DNA of 64,000 nucleotides from Haematobia irritans (GCF_050003625.1 NC_134399.1:37154671-37218670), one strand, 5' to 3'. Counted from the first letter of the stretch, positions 43,019 to 55,579 are shown. The notes: generated by a model from the letters alone, not told the origin. Made by a program: numbers and translations.

Positions 43019-45747
43019 TAGATGTTGATTGCAAAACTCAATCATTTTTATACCCTAAACCACATAGTGGTCAGGGTATAATAAGTTTGATCGGCCAAAA
43101 AATGTGCCTACCAGAAATATTGATTTTAGACCCCATAAAATATATACCGATCGACTCAGAATCACCTCCTGAGTCGATCTAGCGCTTGGTGTCCGTCCGT
43201 CCGTCCGTCTGTCCATGTATTTGTTGTTCACAGGATTTCGGTCGCAATTATTAACCGATTTTGATGAAATTTGGTACAGGGAGTTTTTTGGGCACAAGGA
43301 CGGACGCTATTGAATTTGGAAGAAATCGGATCAAATTTAGATATAGCTCCCATATATATGTATCGCTCGATTTCGACAAATGGGGTCACGTTGCGCTTTT
43401 TTTCAAACGGATCGTCACCAAATTTGGCAAAAGGTAATCTTTTCCATCGCCCTTCAAGTCTGCAAAAATTCATTCAAATCGGTTCAGATTTAGATATAGC
43501 TCTCTTATATATGTATCGCCCGATTTTCCCAAATTTGGCCACAAAACCTTTATTTATCAACCGATTTTACTCAAAGTTGGCTAAATATAATCTTCTATAG
43601 CACTAACTATATGTGCAAAAAATCATCGAAATCGGTTCAGATTTAGCTATAGCTCCCATATATATGTACCGCCCGATTTTTCTAAATTTGGCCATAAAAC
43701 CCTTATTTATCAACCGATCTTACTCAAATTTGGCTAAATGTAGTCTTCTAGAGCACTAACTATATGTGTTAAAAATCATCGAAATCGGTTCTGATTTAGA
43801 TATAGCTCCCATATATATGTATAGCCCGATTTTCCCAAATTTGGCCATAGAACCCTTATTTACTAACCGATCTTACTAAAAGTTGGCTAGATCCAGTCCT
43901 CTATAGTACTAACTATATGTGCAAAATTTCATCGATATCGGTACAGATGTAGATATAGCTCCCATATATGTATCACCCGATTTTGAAAAATTCGCCCCTA
44001 ATAACCTTATGTTTGCACAAGGTAACCTTTTGTGGTATTAATCAAACCCGCATAATATTATGCAAATTGTTTCAGATTTTGATATAGCTTCCATATATAT
44101 GCATCGCTCGATTTTCCCAAATTTGGCCATAGTACTCTTAATTATTAACCAATGTTACTCAAATTTCAAATTTTGATGTACTAGCCGATCGTACTTATAC
44201 GTACTTGTAGCTCTTACATAAGAATATTACTCGATTTTTACAAATTTGTATTTATTACCCACACTAATTTAACGATTTTCTCTTTTTTAATAATGGGCTC
44301 AATATTAGTGGCATACTATGTGCAATATCAACACAGCCAGTGTTGCTAGAAGTAGGGGAAATTCCCTATATGTAGGGTTTTTTTTAATATTTAGCGTCTT
44401 GTAGGTTCGTAGGGCCACAATGTAGGACATTTTCACTCAACACAATTTGTAATAATTTTTACATTTTGGTGGCTCTAGAGGAGGAAATTAGAAGCCGGCA
44501 AGGCTTGATCTTTAACAATGTGTGGTAAACTGTATTCCTGTAGAAAATTTTGTCAACATTTTATTTCCATAGAACATTTTGTCAAAATTGTATTTCTATA
44601 GAAATTTTTTCAAAATATTATTTATATAAAAAATGTTATCAAAATTTTATTTCTGTGGAATTTTTTCTCAAAATTTTATTTCTATAGAATTTATTGTCAA
44701 AATTTTATTTCTATAGAAAAATTTCTCACAAAAATTTGTTTATAGAATCTTTTCCAAAATTTTATTTTTATAGAGATTTAGTAAAAAAGATTACTAATTT
44801 GGCTAGAATTCTACCAACTATGGCAACCGTGGTGGTAATACAAATTTATATTCTAAGTTATATACGTTGCATATTCATGTTTTAAGATAATAAAGTACTT
44901 AGAACCATTTTTGTTTTGTAAAATTTTTTAAATTTAACGAAAAATATAGTAGGGAAAATTGTTTGGGAATGTATGGGAAAGTACACTGAAAAAACAGTGA
45001 ACCCACCAGGAAGAAAACTTTTGATTAATTTTAGAAAATTTTGAATATTTGTAGAAATTTTTAACTAAACAGTATTACAAGCGCTGGCATCGCGCCGATA
45101 TCACAAAAATAAGTAAATATTTTTCGACCTATTCAAGAAAATTTATTAGACATAAATAATTTTTTTCACTTTTTAAAGAAAATTTTGTAGTTTGAAGGAA
45201 AAAATTGGAGTTCAAAATTGCAAGAATGTCTTTAGTGACATACGAAGTTCATGATGGACGCTTTTGTAGTAAAATTTACAAATTTGAAGAAATAATGAAC
45301 TATTTTATGACAAATACGAATTTAGTAAATTTCTATCCTTAATTTGTGTATAATTATTTTCCGTCTTTTAGTTCATTTAACTAACGTACGCAAAAAATTA
45401 TTAGAGTAAATGAAAATTTCTCCAAATATAATTAGTTCATGAACTAAAATATAGTTAAATTGGCTTTAGTGAAATAGTGAGTTCACTTTTTTTTGAGTGT
45501 AGGGAACTTTTTTTGTCCTTGTAGGGTAAACCGAACATTTTCCCTGGCAACATTGACTAAGAGCTATAGTCAGATTGACACAAAGCACCCATAGACATGT
45601 ACCCTCTAATTTTCTTAAATATGCAACTGCGGTTTATCTCCCAGACCTATATGTTACCCCACAAATGCTTATGATTACTAATTCTGAAATGGTGGTTTAG
45701 GGTATGATATAGTCGGCTCCGCCCGACTTTCTACTTTACTTACTTGT
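43019..45747 (+). repeat. Interspersed non-coding element with ~115-130-bp internal subrepeats
   Basis: Starts TTGCAAAACTCAATCATTTT, with ATACCCTAAACCACATAGTG, and ends AGTCGGCTCCGCCCGACTTT. Inside, units around AAATCGGTTCAGATTTAG / ATATAGCTCCCATATATATG repeat about ten times, with a GTCCGTCCGTCCGTC tract near 43190. The element at 47773-48965 belongs to the same family. It is interrupted by 29-bp arrays (44540-44830) and a MITE (44984-45499). Short open frames are by-products of the repeats. The transposon class is unknown to me. Confidence 0.75.
44984..45499. mobile_element. MITE, CACTGAAAAAACAGTGAACC ends, uninterrupted copy
   Basis: Ends CACTGAAAAAACAGTGAACC and GTTCACTTTTTTTTGAGTG with TA on both sides (44982-44983, 45500-45501). 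516 bp, non-coding. Relatives at 24191-25595, about 55580-56024 and 59137-59534. Confidence 0.85.
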
Positions 45748-45992
45748 TTTAATTAAAAACGTAACTATTTTCAATTAATTTCTTATCTGACTTAGTGTTA
45801 GCCGTTTGATTAAAAAATCAATTGTTTGAAATAAATTTGTAAATAAAAATTTAAAAATTCCATCAATTTTCTTTAACTTACTTTTCCGAGTTTGATCGAA
45901 AAGTTAATTGTGTCAATGAGTTTACTAATTGAACAAATTGTCAACATTTTAATTGGAAATATTTTGGCGATATTGTTTTCTGTGAAGCTTAC

Positions 45993-46133
45993 CTCATAAT
46001 AAATGCAGCTGCAACATTTCGAACTTTGGGGCATTTTATCAAAGCTGCCACTGTCAAAAAATTACCAAATATGCCGACTATCATTATGAGCAGGGTCATG
46101 ATGGCAGCAAATGTTAGCATAGATGGTGAAAAT
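45993..46133 (-). CDS. moody: moody exon 2: TM1
   Basis: 141 bp, residues 25-72. The acceptor is ATTACAG (46136-46134), the donor GTAAGC at 45992, phase 2 on both sides. Encodes FSPSMLTFAAIMTLLIM and VGIFGNFLTVAALIKC (TM1 with the conserved Asn in GN at residue 49), then PKVRNVAAAFIM entering TM2. Nearly the same as fly Moody in this segment, from memory. Confidence 0.94.
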
Positions 46134-47591
46134 CTGTAATGAAAAAAAAAAATAAAATAAATAAAAATTTTTTATTAATATTAATATTGACAGTGATAGA
46201 ATAACGAAAAAGGAGTTTGGAATTGTATTTGAAATTTTTATAATGTCTGCCTAATGAAATAATCCCACCTTGCATTTAAAATCTTAAACTAAAAAGGACA
46301 CAGATTTTTCTAGAAATATAATATCACAATGGACTGAATAGTCTAAGTGAGCCTGAATCTTAATCGGGCTGCCACTTTAATACACCCAGAGAAATTTGTT
46401 AGTAGACACAGCGGAAAAATGTGCTAAAACAGTAAAAAGTCTGCTGAAAAAAGGAAATATTTTTTCCAGTATAAAAAATATTTTCTCAAAATCTGAATTT
46501 TTCTGAAATCAATGCACAACACGAAACATAATGTTTGCCGATCGCGGGCAACATTTATGCACATTGAGGGCTAAAATTTCATAACCTAAGCATTTTTCGC
46601 ATTGTGTGAACATGAATTACGAAAATATAACAGCACATAACAACTGCTGTTATTTGCCGACTTTTTTCTACTCAACACTGAAAAAAATCATGCTTGGTTA
46701 CAAAGAATTTGTCTTTGGAGCCAGGCACGATAATTCTGATATTGATTCCGTGCCAAAGAAGCGGAGAATTGAAGTAAGAACACATTTAAGACAAAGTGCT
46801 CTTTTAAATTCTAAGAAACAAAAATTCTCTTTTAAATTTTATTAGATTTTTTTCAGGTACTCTCAAAGTCCTTTAAAAACGTATTAAATGTATGAGTGTT
46901 TGCTAACCCATCTACCACAATCTACAATATGTTGGGACTTTAATGGAAATTACTTTACTGGAAATTCAAGCAGTAAATGGCAGAGTTGTTCTGTGGTTGT
47001 CGGGGATTTCCCCATGGTGGAGGGGGATTTCCCCATTAAGTGGAGGGAGGCAAAATTTGTCTTCATCTCTAAATTAGCCATGCCTTGGGAAGAATATTAA
47101 AACTAGGGTTTCCATATGGATAATTTTCAAAAGAGAACTTTCGCTTTAAAAAAAGAGGACATTTTAACTAAAAAAGAGTTTACAATAAAAAAAATTCTTT
47201 ATTAAATAATTAATAATTTTATTGATGTTAAAATTAAAATAATAATAGTTTCTAATGATCGCAATTGTGTTCCGGCCTTTAATTTGTCAACAGATTTAAC
47301 CCAGTAAACAATTAGTGGCGAACAATTGTGGCGAATTCCTACTAAATAAATAGAATTCCATCAATCTAGGATTTTTTTGAAATAGAGTACATAAAGAGCA
47401 CTGTTGGACATAAACATACGGCACCAAAAAAAGAGAGTGAACAAAAAGATACGAACACCAAAAGAGAACATGTTCTCTTTAAAAGAGATGTAATGGACAG
47501 CCTAATTAAAACACTTCTTGCAGTGGAAGAAAGGGAAAAGCTTTTTAGTTCCTCCTACCATCAAACACAATTTTTGCATCAATGGTGACGA
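46134..47591. other. moody intron 1 with small repeat fragments
   Basis: 46321-46379 is a 59-bp fragment of the LINE 3' tail in plus orientation. 46382 starts a half copy of the CACCCAAAGAAATTTG element. About 46990-47075 resembles a scrap of LINE RT (KWREAKFVFIS). The rest is AT-rich. No gene; the short frames at 46606 and 46888 have no recognisable product. Confidence 0.5.
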
Positions 47592-47593
47592 TA

Positions 47594-48999
47594 CACAAAA
47601 AAATTCTGATCACGAAATTAATTGATCCAATTAATTTTTTAATTGGAATATCTTCAATCACGAAAATGACAGTATCAATCACAGTTTTAATTGGGCATAA
47701 AAATACTTGATTAAAAAAATTAGTTGATTTCATTATCAAATTTAAATTAATTGTTTTAATTAAAAATTTAATTTATGTTGATTGCAAAACTCAATAATGT
47801 TTATACCCTTCACCACTACTGTGGTACAGTGTACAATAAGTTTGTGCATTTGTATGTAACGCCAAGAAGGAGTAATCATAGACCAACCTTTTATTATACG
47901 GATCGGCTTAGAATTAAATTCTGAGTCGATTTAGCGATGTCCGTCTGTCTGTCTTTTGATGTATTTTTGTGTGCAAAGTACAGCTCGCAGTTTTAGTCCG
48001 ATTGTCCTAAAATTTGGTATAGGGCCCTGTTTCGGCTCAAAGACGATCCCTATTGATTTTGGAAAAAATCGGTTCAGATTTATATATAGCTGCCATATAT
48101 ATTTTTCACCGATCTGGTCATAATTGGCGTGTATATCAACCGATCATCCTCAAATTCCGTACATCCGAATAACTTGCAAAATATCAGCCAAATCGGTTCA
48201 GATTTAGATATAGCTCCCATATATAGCTTTCGCCCGTTACACTCATGTGACCACAGTGGCCAATCTTTTACTCCGATTTAATTGAAATTTTGCAGAGGGA
48301 GTAGAATTAGCATTATAGCTATGCGTGCAAAATTTGGTGGAAATCGGTTCAGATTTAGATAGAGCTCCCATATATAGCTTTCGCCCGATTTACACTCATA
48401 TGACCACACTGGCCAATTTTTTGCTCCGATTTAGTTGAAATTTTGCACAGGGAGTAGAATTAGCATTGTAGCTATGCGTGCCAAATTTGGTTGAAATCGG
48501 TTCAGATTTAGATATAGCTCCCATATGTTTTTCTGATTTCGACAAAAATGGTCAAAATACCAACATTTTTCTTGTAAAATTACCACTGCTTAGTCGAAAA
48601 GTTGTAAAAATGACTCTAATTTTCCTAAACTTCTAATACATATATATCGAGCGATAAATCATAAATAAACTTTTGCGAAGTTTCCTTAAAATTGCTTCAG
48701 ATTTAAATGTTTCCCATATTTTTTACTAAAATTGTGTTCCACCCTAGTGCATTAGCCAACTTAAATTTTGAGTCTATAGATTTTGTAAAAGTTTATCAAA
48801 TTCTGTCCAAATCGAGTGATATTTAAATGTATGTATTTGGGACAATCCTTTATATATAGATAGCACCCAACACATTTGACGGATGTGATATGGTATCGAA
48901 AATTTAGATCTACAAAGTGGTGCAGGGTATAATATAGTCGGCCCCGCCCGACTTTAGACTTTCCTTACTGGTTTATTGGTGATATTTTGTTTTTCTGTG
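47594..48999. mobile_element. ACACAG-family MITE carrying an inserted subrepeat element
   Basis: Ends CACAAAAAAATTCTGATCAC and TTTTTCTGTG, TA on both sides (47592-47593, 49000-49001). The subrepeat element 47773-48965 interrupts it (starts TTGCAAAACTCAATAATGTT, ends GCCCCGCCCGACTTTAGACT). Confidence 0.7.
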
Positions 49000-49001
49000 T
49001 A

Positions 49002-49700
49002 TGCCACTCTTTCATAGAGGAAGTTATAAGCTTCTTGTATGATGTAGAGTAGCAATGATATGGTTCAATGGAAGATAATCCTCATTGGTGATTGTGTAAG
49101 AATTGGTATCAAAGAACTGCATTCAATCCCACAAATTTCACTGAGATCCGCTGAAGAAATCTTATAGCTGTTATCACATTATAAGATTAGGTTATTCATG
49201 TCATACATTGTAATGGGTGATATAAAATGAGTTGCAAAAAAAAAAAAAAAATACGAGGCACTGAAAAAAATATTGCCATAGAATTTCATGCCTCTACGGA
49301 CGAAAAAGTGTATTCGCATATGTTTCAGTGTTAAGATATGAGTTTGGGGTCTCAATATTTTAACACAATCCTTTATAACATAATTCATAAACTAACATAA
49401 AATGTTTGGGACGTACACGCAAAAAAAAATTCTTTCCTCCCAAACGAAATTTTAGACAAACAAAGATCGTTTCTCATTTGCTTTTCACTGTAAGGAAGTT
49501 CATTTGAAAAAAAAATATATTTTTTGTGATAAATGTAAAAAGATTTTCATAAAGACTAACTCAAAAAAAAACACTCTTTTATGGCTAATTGCATATTCCC
49601 TCACATCTTTCTCACTTCCACGAGGTTTTATTAGTTCTCTTCTGAAATACAAACAATGTTGAAGAAATTATTCGATTTTATAATTTTTTTAATTTTACTT
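49002..49700. other. moody intron 1, AT-rich with a degenerate ATGTTTGG MITE fragment
   Basis: Contains scraps such as CATAAACTAACATAAAATGTTTGGGACG near 49385 and CATCTTTCTCACTTCCACG near 49604 that match the ATGTTTGG MITE family. No gene. Confidence 0.45.
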
Positions 49701-49701
49701 T

Positions 49702-49777
49702 CGCCTGGACGGAGAATCGAACCGCGGACCATACAATTTGTAAGCCAACACACTATCCACTGGGCTACGTAGCTGTT
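49702..49777 (-). repeat. tRNA-like (SINE head) sequence
   Basis: On the minus strand there is an A box TAGCCCAGTGG at about 49758-49768, an anticodon-arm-like stretch, and a B box GGTTCGATTCTCC at 49711-49723. It matches the degenerate tRNA-like block inside the ATGTTTGG MITEs. Flanking sequence is not a clean tRNA acceptor stem, so it is a SINE relic and not a tRNA gene. Confidence 0.65.
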
Positions 49778-49887
49778 GTAGTCACCAGTAGACAATTATC
49801 GTTATAAGTTACATTTATATAGCATAGTTTGCAGCGCCCACGAGCCGTTGCAAACAAAACATTATACAACAGAAACATACATTTGTT

Positions 49888-49976
49888 GGTCACGTGGAGC
49901 AATGGTTAGCATGTCTGCCTTGCATGCAAAGGGTACTGGGTCCAATCCCTGCTCCGACCGAACACCAAAATTTTTT
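49888..49976 (+). repeat. tRNA-like head of a second SINE type
   Basis: TCACGTGGAGCAATGGTTAG then CATGTCTGCCTTGCATGC, a B-box-like GGGTCCAATCCC, and CGACCGAACACCAAAA. The head is shared with the 340-bp SINE but a T-rich tract follows at once instead of the usual body. Confidence 0.65.
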
Positions 49977-50039
49977 TTTTAAATTTATATATTTATATTT
50001 GAATTTAATTTTTACAATCAAACTACGAAATGTGTGTTA

Positions 50040-51161
50040 TTATACCTCCGCCATAGGATGGGGGTATATTATCTTTGCCATTCCGTTTGTAACACATCGA
50101 AATATTGCTCTAAGACCCCATAAAGTATATATATTCTGGGTCGCGGTGAAATTCTGAGTCGATCTGTCCGTCCGTCTGTTGAAATCACGCTAACTTCCGA
50201 ACGAAACAAGCTATCGACTTGAAACTTGGCACAAGTAGTTGTTATTGATGTAGGTCGGATGGTATTGCTATGATATGGTCCATATCGGTCCACTTTTACG
50301 TATAGCCCCCATATAAACGGACCCCCAAATTTGGCTTGCGATTGATCTAAGAGAAGCAAATTTCATCCGATCCGGCTGAAATTTGGTACATGGTGTTAGT
50401 ATATGGTCTCTAATAACCATGCAAAAATTGGTCGACATCGGTCCATAATTATATATAGCCCCCATATAAACCGATCCCCCGATTTGGCTTGCGGAGCCTC
50501 TAAGAGAAGCAAATTTCATCCGATCAGGCTGAAATTTGGTACATGGTGTTGGTATATGTTCTCTAATAACCATGCAAAAATTTGTCCACATCGACCCATA
50601 ATTATATATAGCCCCCATATAAGCCGATCCCCAGATTTGATCTCCGGAGCCTCTTGGAGGAGCAAAATTCATCCGATCCGGTCGAAATTTGCAACGTAGT
50701 GTTAGTATAAGGCCGCTAATAACCATGCCAAAATATCGGTCTATAGTTATATATAGCCGATCCCCAATCACACAAAAATTGGTCCATATCGGTTCATAAT
50801 CATGGTTGCCACTCGAGGCAAAAATAATCTACCAAAATTGTATTTTTATGAAAACATTGTCAAAATGTTATTTCTATAGAAAATTTTGTCAAAATGTTAT
50901 TTCTATAGAAAATTTTGTCAAAATGTTATTTCTATAGAAAATTTTGACAAAATTTTATTTCTATAGAAAATGTTGTCAAAATTTTATTTCTATAGAAATT
51001 TTTTCCAAATTTTATTTCTATAGAAAATTTTGTCAAAATTTTACTTCTTTAGAAAATTTTGCCAAAATTTTATTTTGTCAAAATTTTATTTCTATAGAAA
51101 CTTTAAACTTAATTATATGCGTATTTAATCAGCCCTGTTTTAGTTTCATATATACCATGTA
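50040..51161 (+). repeat. Interspersed subrepeat element with hAT-like 29-bp array at its right
   Basis: Starts ATACCTCCGCCATAGGATGG, with CATTCCGTTTGTAACACATC. It contains units around ATAATTATATATAGCCCCCA / GGTACATGGTGTTGGTATAT every 120-130 bp. At 50795 it is interrupted by CATGGTTGCCACTCGAGGC, then 29-bp units to about 51110. The same composite occurs inverted at 61750-63490. Confidence 0.7.
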
Positions 51162-52140
51162 CACGGATGAAAAAGACTATTTTTCATATGTTTGGCTATA
51201 AACATTATATGTTTGGAACACAAATTTTTAAACACAATATTTTTGAGTGCAAGCATATAATGTTCATAAACTAGCATAACATGTTTGGGACATATATGTT
51301 AATATGTTAGAACATATTATGTTTGGGACATAAAATGTTTGTAAATATAATATGCTTGGATGCAAACATATATTAATTTAGATATAGCCTATAAACATAT
51401 ATGTGTTTAGTAGCTTGGAGCGCTATTTAACAGGGAGCGATATTGAATTAAGTTAGTGGTTGTTGCTTGTTATTACAACATTTACATTTTATTTTTCCTT
51501 GGGCAATTGATCAGCTACTTCTTTGAACCTTACAAACTGTGTGGTCCGCTGTTCCAATCCCCGTCCGGCAAAAGGTAAAATTAAAATAAAAAAAAATCAT
51601 ACAATTGAATAATTTCTTCTGCAATGTTTGTATTACAGAAAAAGGTGCTAAGAACTAAAAAATCTCGTGGAAGTGAGAAAGATGTGGGGGAATATACAAT
51701 TGGGCAGAAACAAAATTTTGAGCATTCAGGTCGAAAACCTATGTTGTTAGCACCTATATTACCTGTTTATTTTCATAATTCATTATGAGTGTAAATATAT
51801 AAATAAATAAATAAAATTTTGAGCACAATATTGTTTGGGAGAATTTTTTTTAAGCATATAATATTTTTGGGTGCAAAATGCTTCCAAACATATTATATGT
51901 TCACATAATAACATATTGTTTTTTGGAAGACAACATTATTGAATTTGGATGCAAAAATACAAAATGTTTGGAACTTAGACTACCCAAACATATATTGTTT
52001 AGACCAATATGCTTTCAAACATATTATATATTGGAAGAGATCGAGCATATAAATGTTTGGGCAATACCCAAAAATGTATATGCTTGAAGCAAAATATGTT
52101 TGGGAGTATATGTTACAGAAGCGATTTTTTTGTGAGGGTG
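51162..52140 (+). mobile_element. ATGTTTGG MITE, complete
   Basis: 979 bp, ends CACGGATGAAAAAGACT and TTTTTTTGTGAGGGTG, TA on both sides (51160-51161, 52141-52142). Confidence 0.9.
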
Positions 52141-52456
52141 TACTTGTTAAATATTTACAGTCAGAAAAGAACAGTGCCTGATATAAACGAAATGGACTGA
52201 GCTTTTGGATGCAATATTATTTTTTTTTTAAATGTTTTAGCATATAACTCTTGTTTTACACGTTATTCGTTATAATAATGGTAAAGGTTGAATTACATAG
52301 CATGCGTTAATGGAAGGGTTGATTTTCTCAGTTTGAAGCACTCTAACCAAATTGTTGCTTTCGAAGAGAAAATTCAACTCTTCAATCAACGGACGCATTA
52401 ACGGATGGCATGTAACTCAACCTTAAGTCTTAAATATAATAATTTAGTAAACTTAC
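52141..52456. other. moody intron 1, exon-proximal part
   Basis: Unique AT-rich intron sequence between the MITE and exon 1. No gene. Confidence 0.45.
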
Positions 52457-52530
52457 GTTTCTACAACCTCCGCGGCCATATTTTCATCGGTTGTGGCAGC
52501 GATACTATCATAGACTGCGTCAGTGCTCAT
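52457..52530 (-). CDS. moody: moody first coding exon (start codon)
   Basis: The ATG at 52530-52528 begins MSTDAVYDSIAATTDENMAA and EVVE, an acidic extracellular N-terminus. The donor GTAAGT at 52456 splits a Thr codon (AC|A) completed by exon 2, in frame. A TTTTTTCAG acceptor ends at 52532, two bases before the ATG region, so at least one non-coding 5' exon should exist further right. The N-terminus is short, has no signal peptide and is less conserved than the rest. Confidence 0.85.
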
Positions 52531-52579
52531 GCTGAAAAAATAAAATAAAAATATATAAGTTATCGCTCAAACTTAACTA

Positions 52580-53146
52580 CACAGAAAAAAAATCACGAAA
52601 AATTTTCCAATTAAAGTCTTAGGTTAGGTTAGGTTAGGTGGCAGCCCGATGTATAAGGCTCACTTAGACTATTCTACATTGGTGAACTTCTCTCTTATCA
52701 CTGAGTGCTGCCCGATTCCATGTTAAGCTCAATGACAAGGGACCTCCTTTTTATAGCCGAGTCCGAACGGCGTTCCACATTGCAGTGAAACCACTTAGAG
52801 AAGCTTTGAAACCCTTAGAAATGTCACCAGCATTTGCTGAGGTGGGATAATCCACCACTGAAAAACGTTTTGGTGTTCGGTCGAAGCAGGAATCGAACCC
52901 ACGACCTTGTGTATGCAAGGCGGGCATGCTAACCATTGCACCACGGCGGCTCCCAATTAAAGTCTTAATTGAGTTTTAAAAACTATTCAATTAAAAATTT
53001 TATTGATTCAACAAATTTTTTAATTGAAACAAAAATCAATCACAAAAATTAATAGTATCAATTAATTTTTTAATTTACATTCGATTTATTTTTTAATTGA
53101 CTTTCGATTAATTTTTTAATTGATACTATCATTTCTGTGATTGAAG
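52580..53146. mobile_element. ACACAG-family MITE, truncated, carrying a SINE
   Basis: Begins CACAGAAAAAAAATCACG after a TA. The SINE 52621-52954 interrupts it with a 13-bp duplication. The right end is lost. Confidence 0.75.
52621..52954 (-). mobile_element. tRNA-derived SINE with 13-bp target duplication
   Basis: AATTAAAGTCTTA duplicated at 52609-52621 and 52955-52967. A small internal deletion after CACTTAGACTATTC removes part of the conserved tail region. Head at the right, TTAGG tail at the left. Confidence 0.92.
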
Positions 53147-53763
53147 ACATTCGAGATTTTAACCGAAATCTAATTTGAGGAGATTTCGCCCTCAAAATAT
53201 AAGAACAAATTACAACCACAAATTTCTCTGAAATATTTGTGGATGCGATCGAGTATGAACACTTTAGGAATAAACCGCCCGAAAAACCGCAACTACGCAA
53301 TGGAAAATCACATTTTGTATCCGGAAATGGTACATAACTGGCTCAGAAGCAATGACTTTTACGGAGCTTGCGTTAGGGCGGAAGACATACTTTAAAGCAT
53401 CTCCTACATTGATTTCCCATTAGTTCTTCAGATGTAGTGCTATTCCGGATTTCACTTAAATAAAATAAAGAAAAACGTAAAAAATAAATTTTTTTCTCAA
53501 CTTTTCCGACTTTTATCTCTGCGTAAAGAAGTTCTGTATAATTCTAGAAAATATTTTCTAGAATTTTGAAATGCAGATCTGTAGAGAAACGGATCGATAT
53601 ACTTTTCAAATATTTTTTGAAAATTTTCATGATTTTCTTTAACCTTCATACACATTTAAATTTACTGAGAAAATTGCGTAAACAAAGGATTTTTATATGT
53701 CATCTCAGTAGGATTTCTTGTGAAGTGAAAATTAAGACGATCTTCATTAAAAGTAATGACTTA
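53147..53763. other. AT-rich non-coding DNA upstream of moody
   Basis: No gene or assigned repeat. It ends in the TTA (53761-53763) duplicated by the next MITE. Confidence 0.4.
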
Positions 53764-54004
53764 AGGTGGGTATTAAGTTCGAGTTTAGCCGCTAAAATCG
53801 TAATTTTTTCACTAAAGTGAAAACTAAATCAGTAAAAAAGGCATAAAATTATACGCATTTGTTGCAGATTTTTTTTATAACTTGATGGGGAATAGCCCAA
53901 AGCAAATTTTCACAAAGTTTGTATTCCTTAAAATGGATTATTAAAGAAAAGTAATAGTGAAAAATTACGATTTTGACGGCTAAACTGGAACTTAATACCC
54001 ACCT
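53764..54004. mobile_element. PIF/Harbinger-type MITE, clean copy
   Basis: 241 bp, ends AGGTGGGTATTAAGTTCG and CTTAATACCCACCT, with TTA on both sides (53761-53763, 54005-54007). A 3-bp TTA duplication and these termini fit PIF/Harbinger. The same ends occur beside the Harbinger-like gene at the left edge. Confidence 0.9.
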
Positions 54005-54019
54005 TTAGGGAGTACTTCC

Positions 54020-55512
54020 TATTTTTATACCCACCACCATAGAATGGTGACGGGGGTATAATAAGTTTGTCATTCCGTTTGTAACACATCGAAATATTGA
54101 TTTCCGACTATATAAAGTATATATATATATATATATTCTTGACCAGGGAGAAATTCTAAGACGATATAACGATGTCCGTCTGTCTGTCTGTCTATCTGTT
54201 GTAATCACGCTACAGTCTTCAATAATGAAGCAATCGTGCTGAAATTTTGTCTGCAGGCAGGTCAAGTTCGAAGATGGACTATATCGGTCCAGGTTTTGAT
54301 ATAGTCCCCATATAAACCGACCTCCCGATTTGGGGTCTTATAGAAATCGTAGTTTTTATCCAATTTGCCTGAAATTTTAAATCTAGAGGTATTTTATGAC
54401 CATAAAGAGGTGTGCCAAAAATGGTGAGTATCGGTCCATGTTTTGGTATAGCCACCATATAGACCGATCTCCCGATTTTACTTCTTGGGCTTATGAAACC
54501 GCAGTTTTTATTCAATTTACCTGAAATTGGAAATCTAGAGATATTGTAGGACCACAAATACGTGTGCCAAAAATTGTGAGTATCGGTCCATATTTTGGTA
54601 TAGCCCCCATATAGACCGATCTCCCAATTTTATTTCATGGGCTTATAGAAACCGCAGTTTTTATTCAATTTACCTGAAATTGGAAATCTAGAGATATTGT
54701 AGGACCACAAATACGTGTGCCAAAAATTGAAATTGTGAGTATCGGTCCATGTTTTGGTATGGTCCCCATATAAAACGACCTCCAGATGTGGGGTCTTGGG
54801 CTTATAGAAACCATAGATTTTATCCAATTTGTGTGAAATTGGAAATCTAGAGGTATTTTAGGACCATAAAGAGGTGTGCCGAAAATGGTGAGTATCGGGC
54901 TTCTAGAATCCGAAGTTTTTATCCTATTTGCTTGAAATTGGAAATCTAGAGGTATTTTCGGGTCATAAAGAGGTGTGCCGAAAACGGTGAGTATGGGTCC
55001 ATATTTTAGTATAGCCCCCATAAGAACGATCTCCCGATTTAATTCCTTGGGTTTTTAGAAACCGTAGTTTTTATCTGATTTGCCTGAAATTGTAAATATT
55101 GTGGTATTTTAGGCTCACAAAAACGTGTATCGGATTAAGTTTTTATCGGTCCATTTGGTAATGCCTCCATATAGGCCGACTTCACTTCTTGAGGGTGTAG
55201 TAGAATTGCTTGAAATTCAATGTAAAATTTCCAGATTTTACTTCTACAGATTTAAGATTTCAAATCAAGACGTTATTTCATAATTTTCTTGCACACTTAC
55301 AAGAGATGTTAATGATTCCTCTAAAACTCAAACAAAAATGGTTCTTATAAATCCAGAATCTGATATAGTCCTCATAGGTGAAATCTTTAAATTTATCTTC
55401 GGGAAGTGTCCGCAAGTTCTCAAGCCCTCCTGAAATTTCAAAGGAAACCCTAATATTTGGTTCATGGTGGTGGGTATTTAAGATTCGGCCCGGCCGAACT
55501 TAGCTGCGTTGA
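54020..55512 (+). repeat. Interspersed subrepeat element, ~150-bp units
   Basis: Starts ATACCCACCACCATAGAATG and ends GGCCCGGCCGAACTTAGCTG. Units around GAGTATCGGTCCATATTTTG / TATAGCCCCCATATAGACCG repeat about six times. GTCTGTCTGTCTATCTG near 54178. Non-coding. It matches the starts of 50040 and 58370, so it is the same broad family. Confidence 0.7.
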
Positions 55513-55579
55513 TTATTTGTCGACCACCCAAAACAATTAAATTCTTATTTGGTGTCACCCCCAGAAAAAAGACAACGAC

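Noticed and set aside
46606..47100. Two short open frames in moody intron 1 as genes
   Set aside because: No recognisable domain, one overlaps a scrap of LINE sequence, and neither has start or poly(A) support.
49702..49777. A functional tRNA gene
   Set aside because: A and B boxes are present, but paired acceptor and anticodon stems are not, and the sequence recurs inside MITEs, so it is SINE-derived.
50268..50771. 167-residue open frame and its opposite-strand partners in the subrepeat elements (also at 62240-63365)
   Set aside because: They arise from ~120-155-bp tandem units that happen to lack stops. The peptides are repetitive and match no family.
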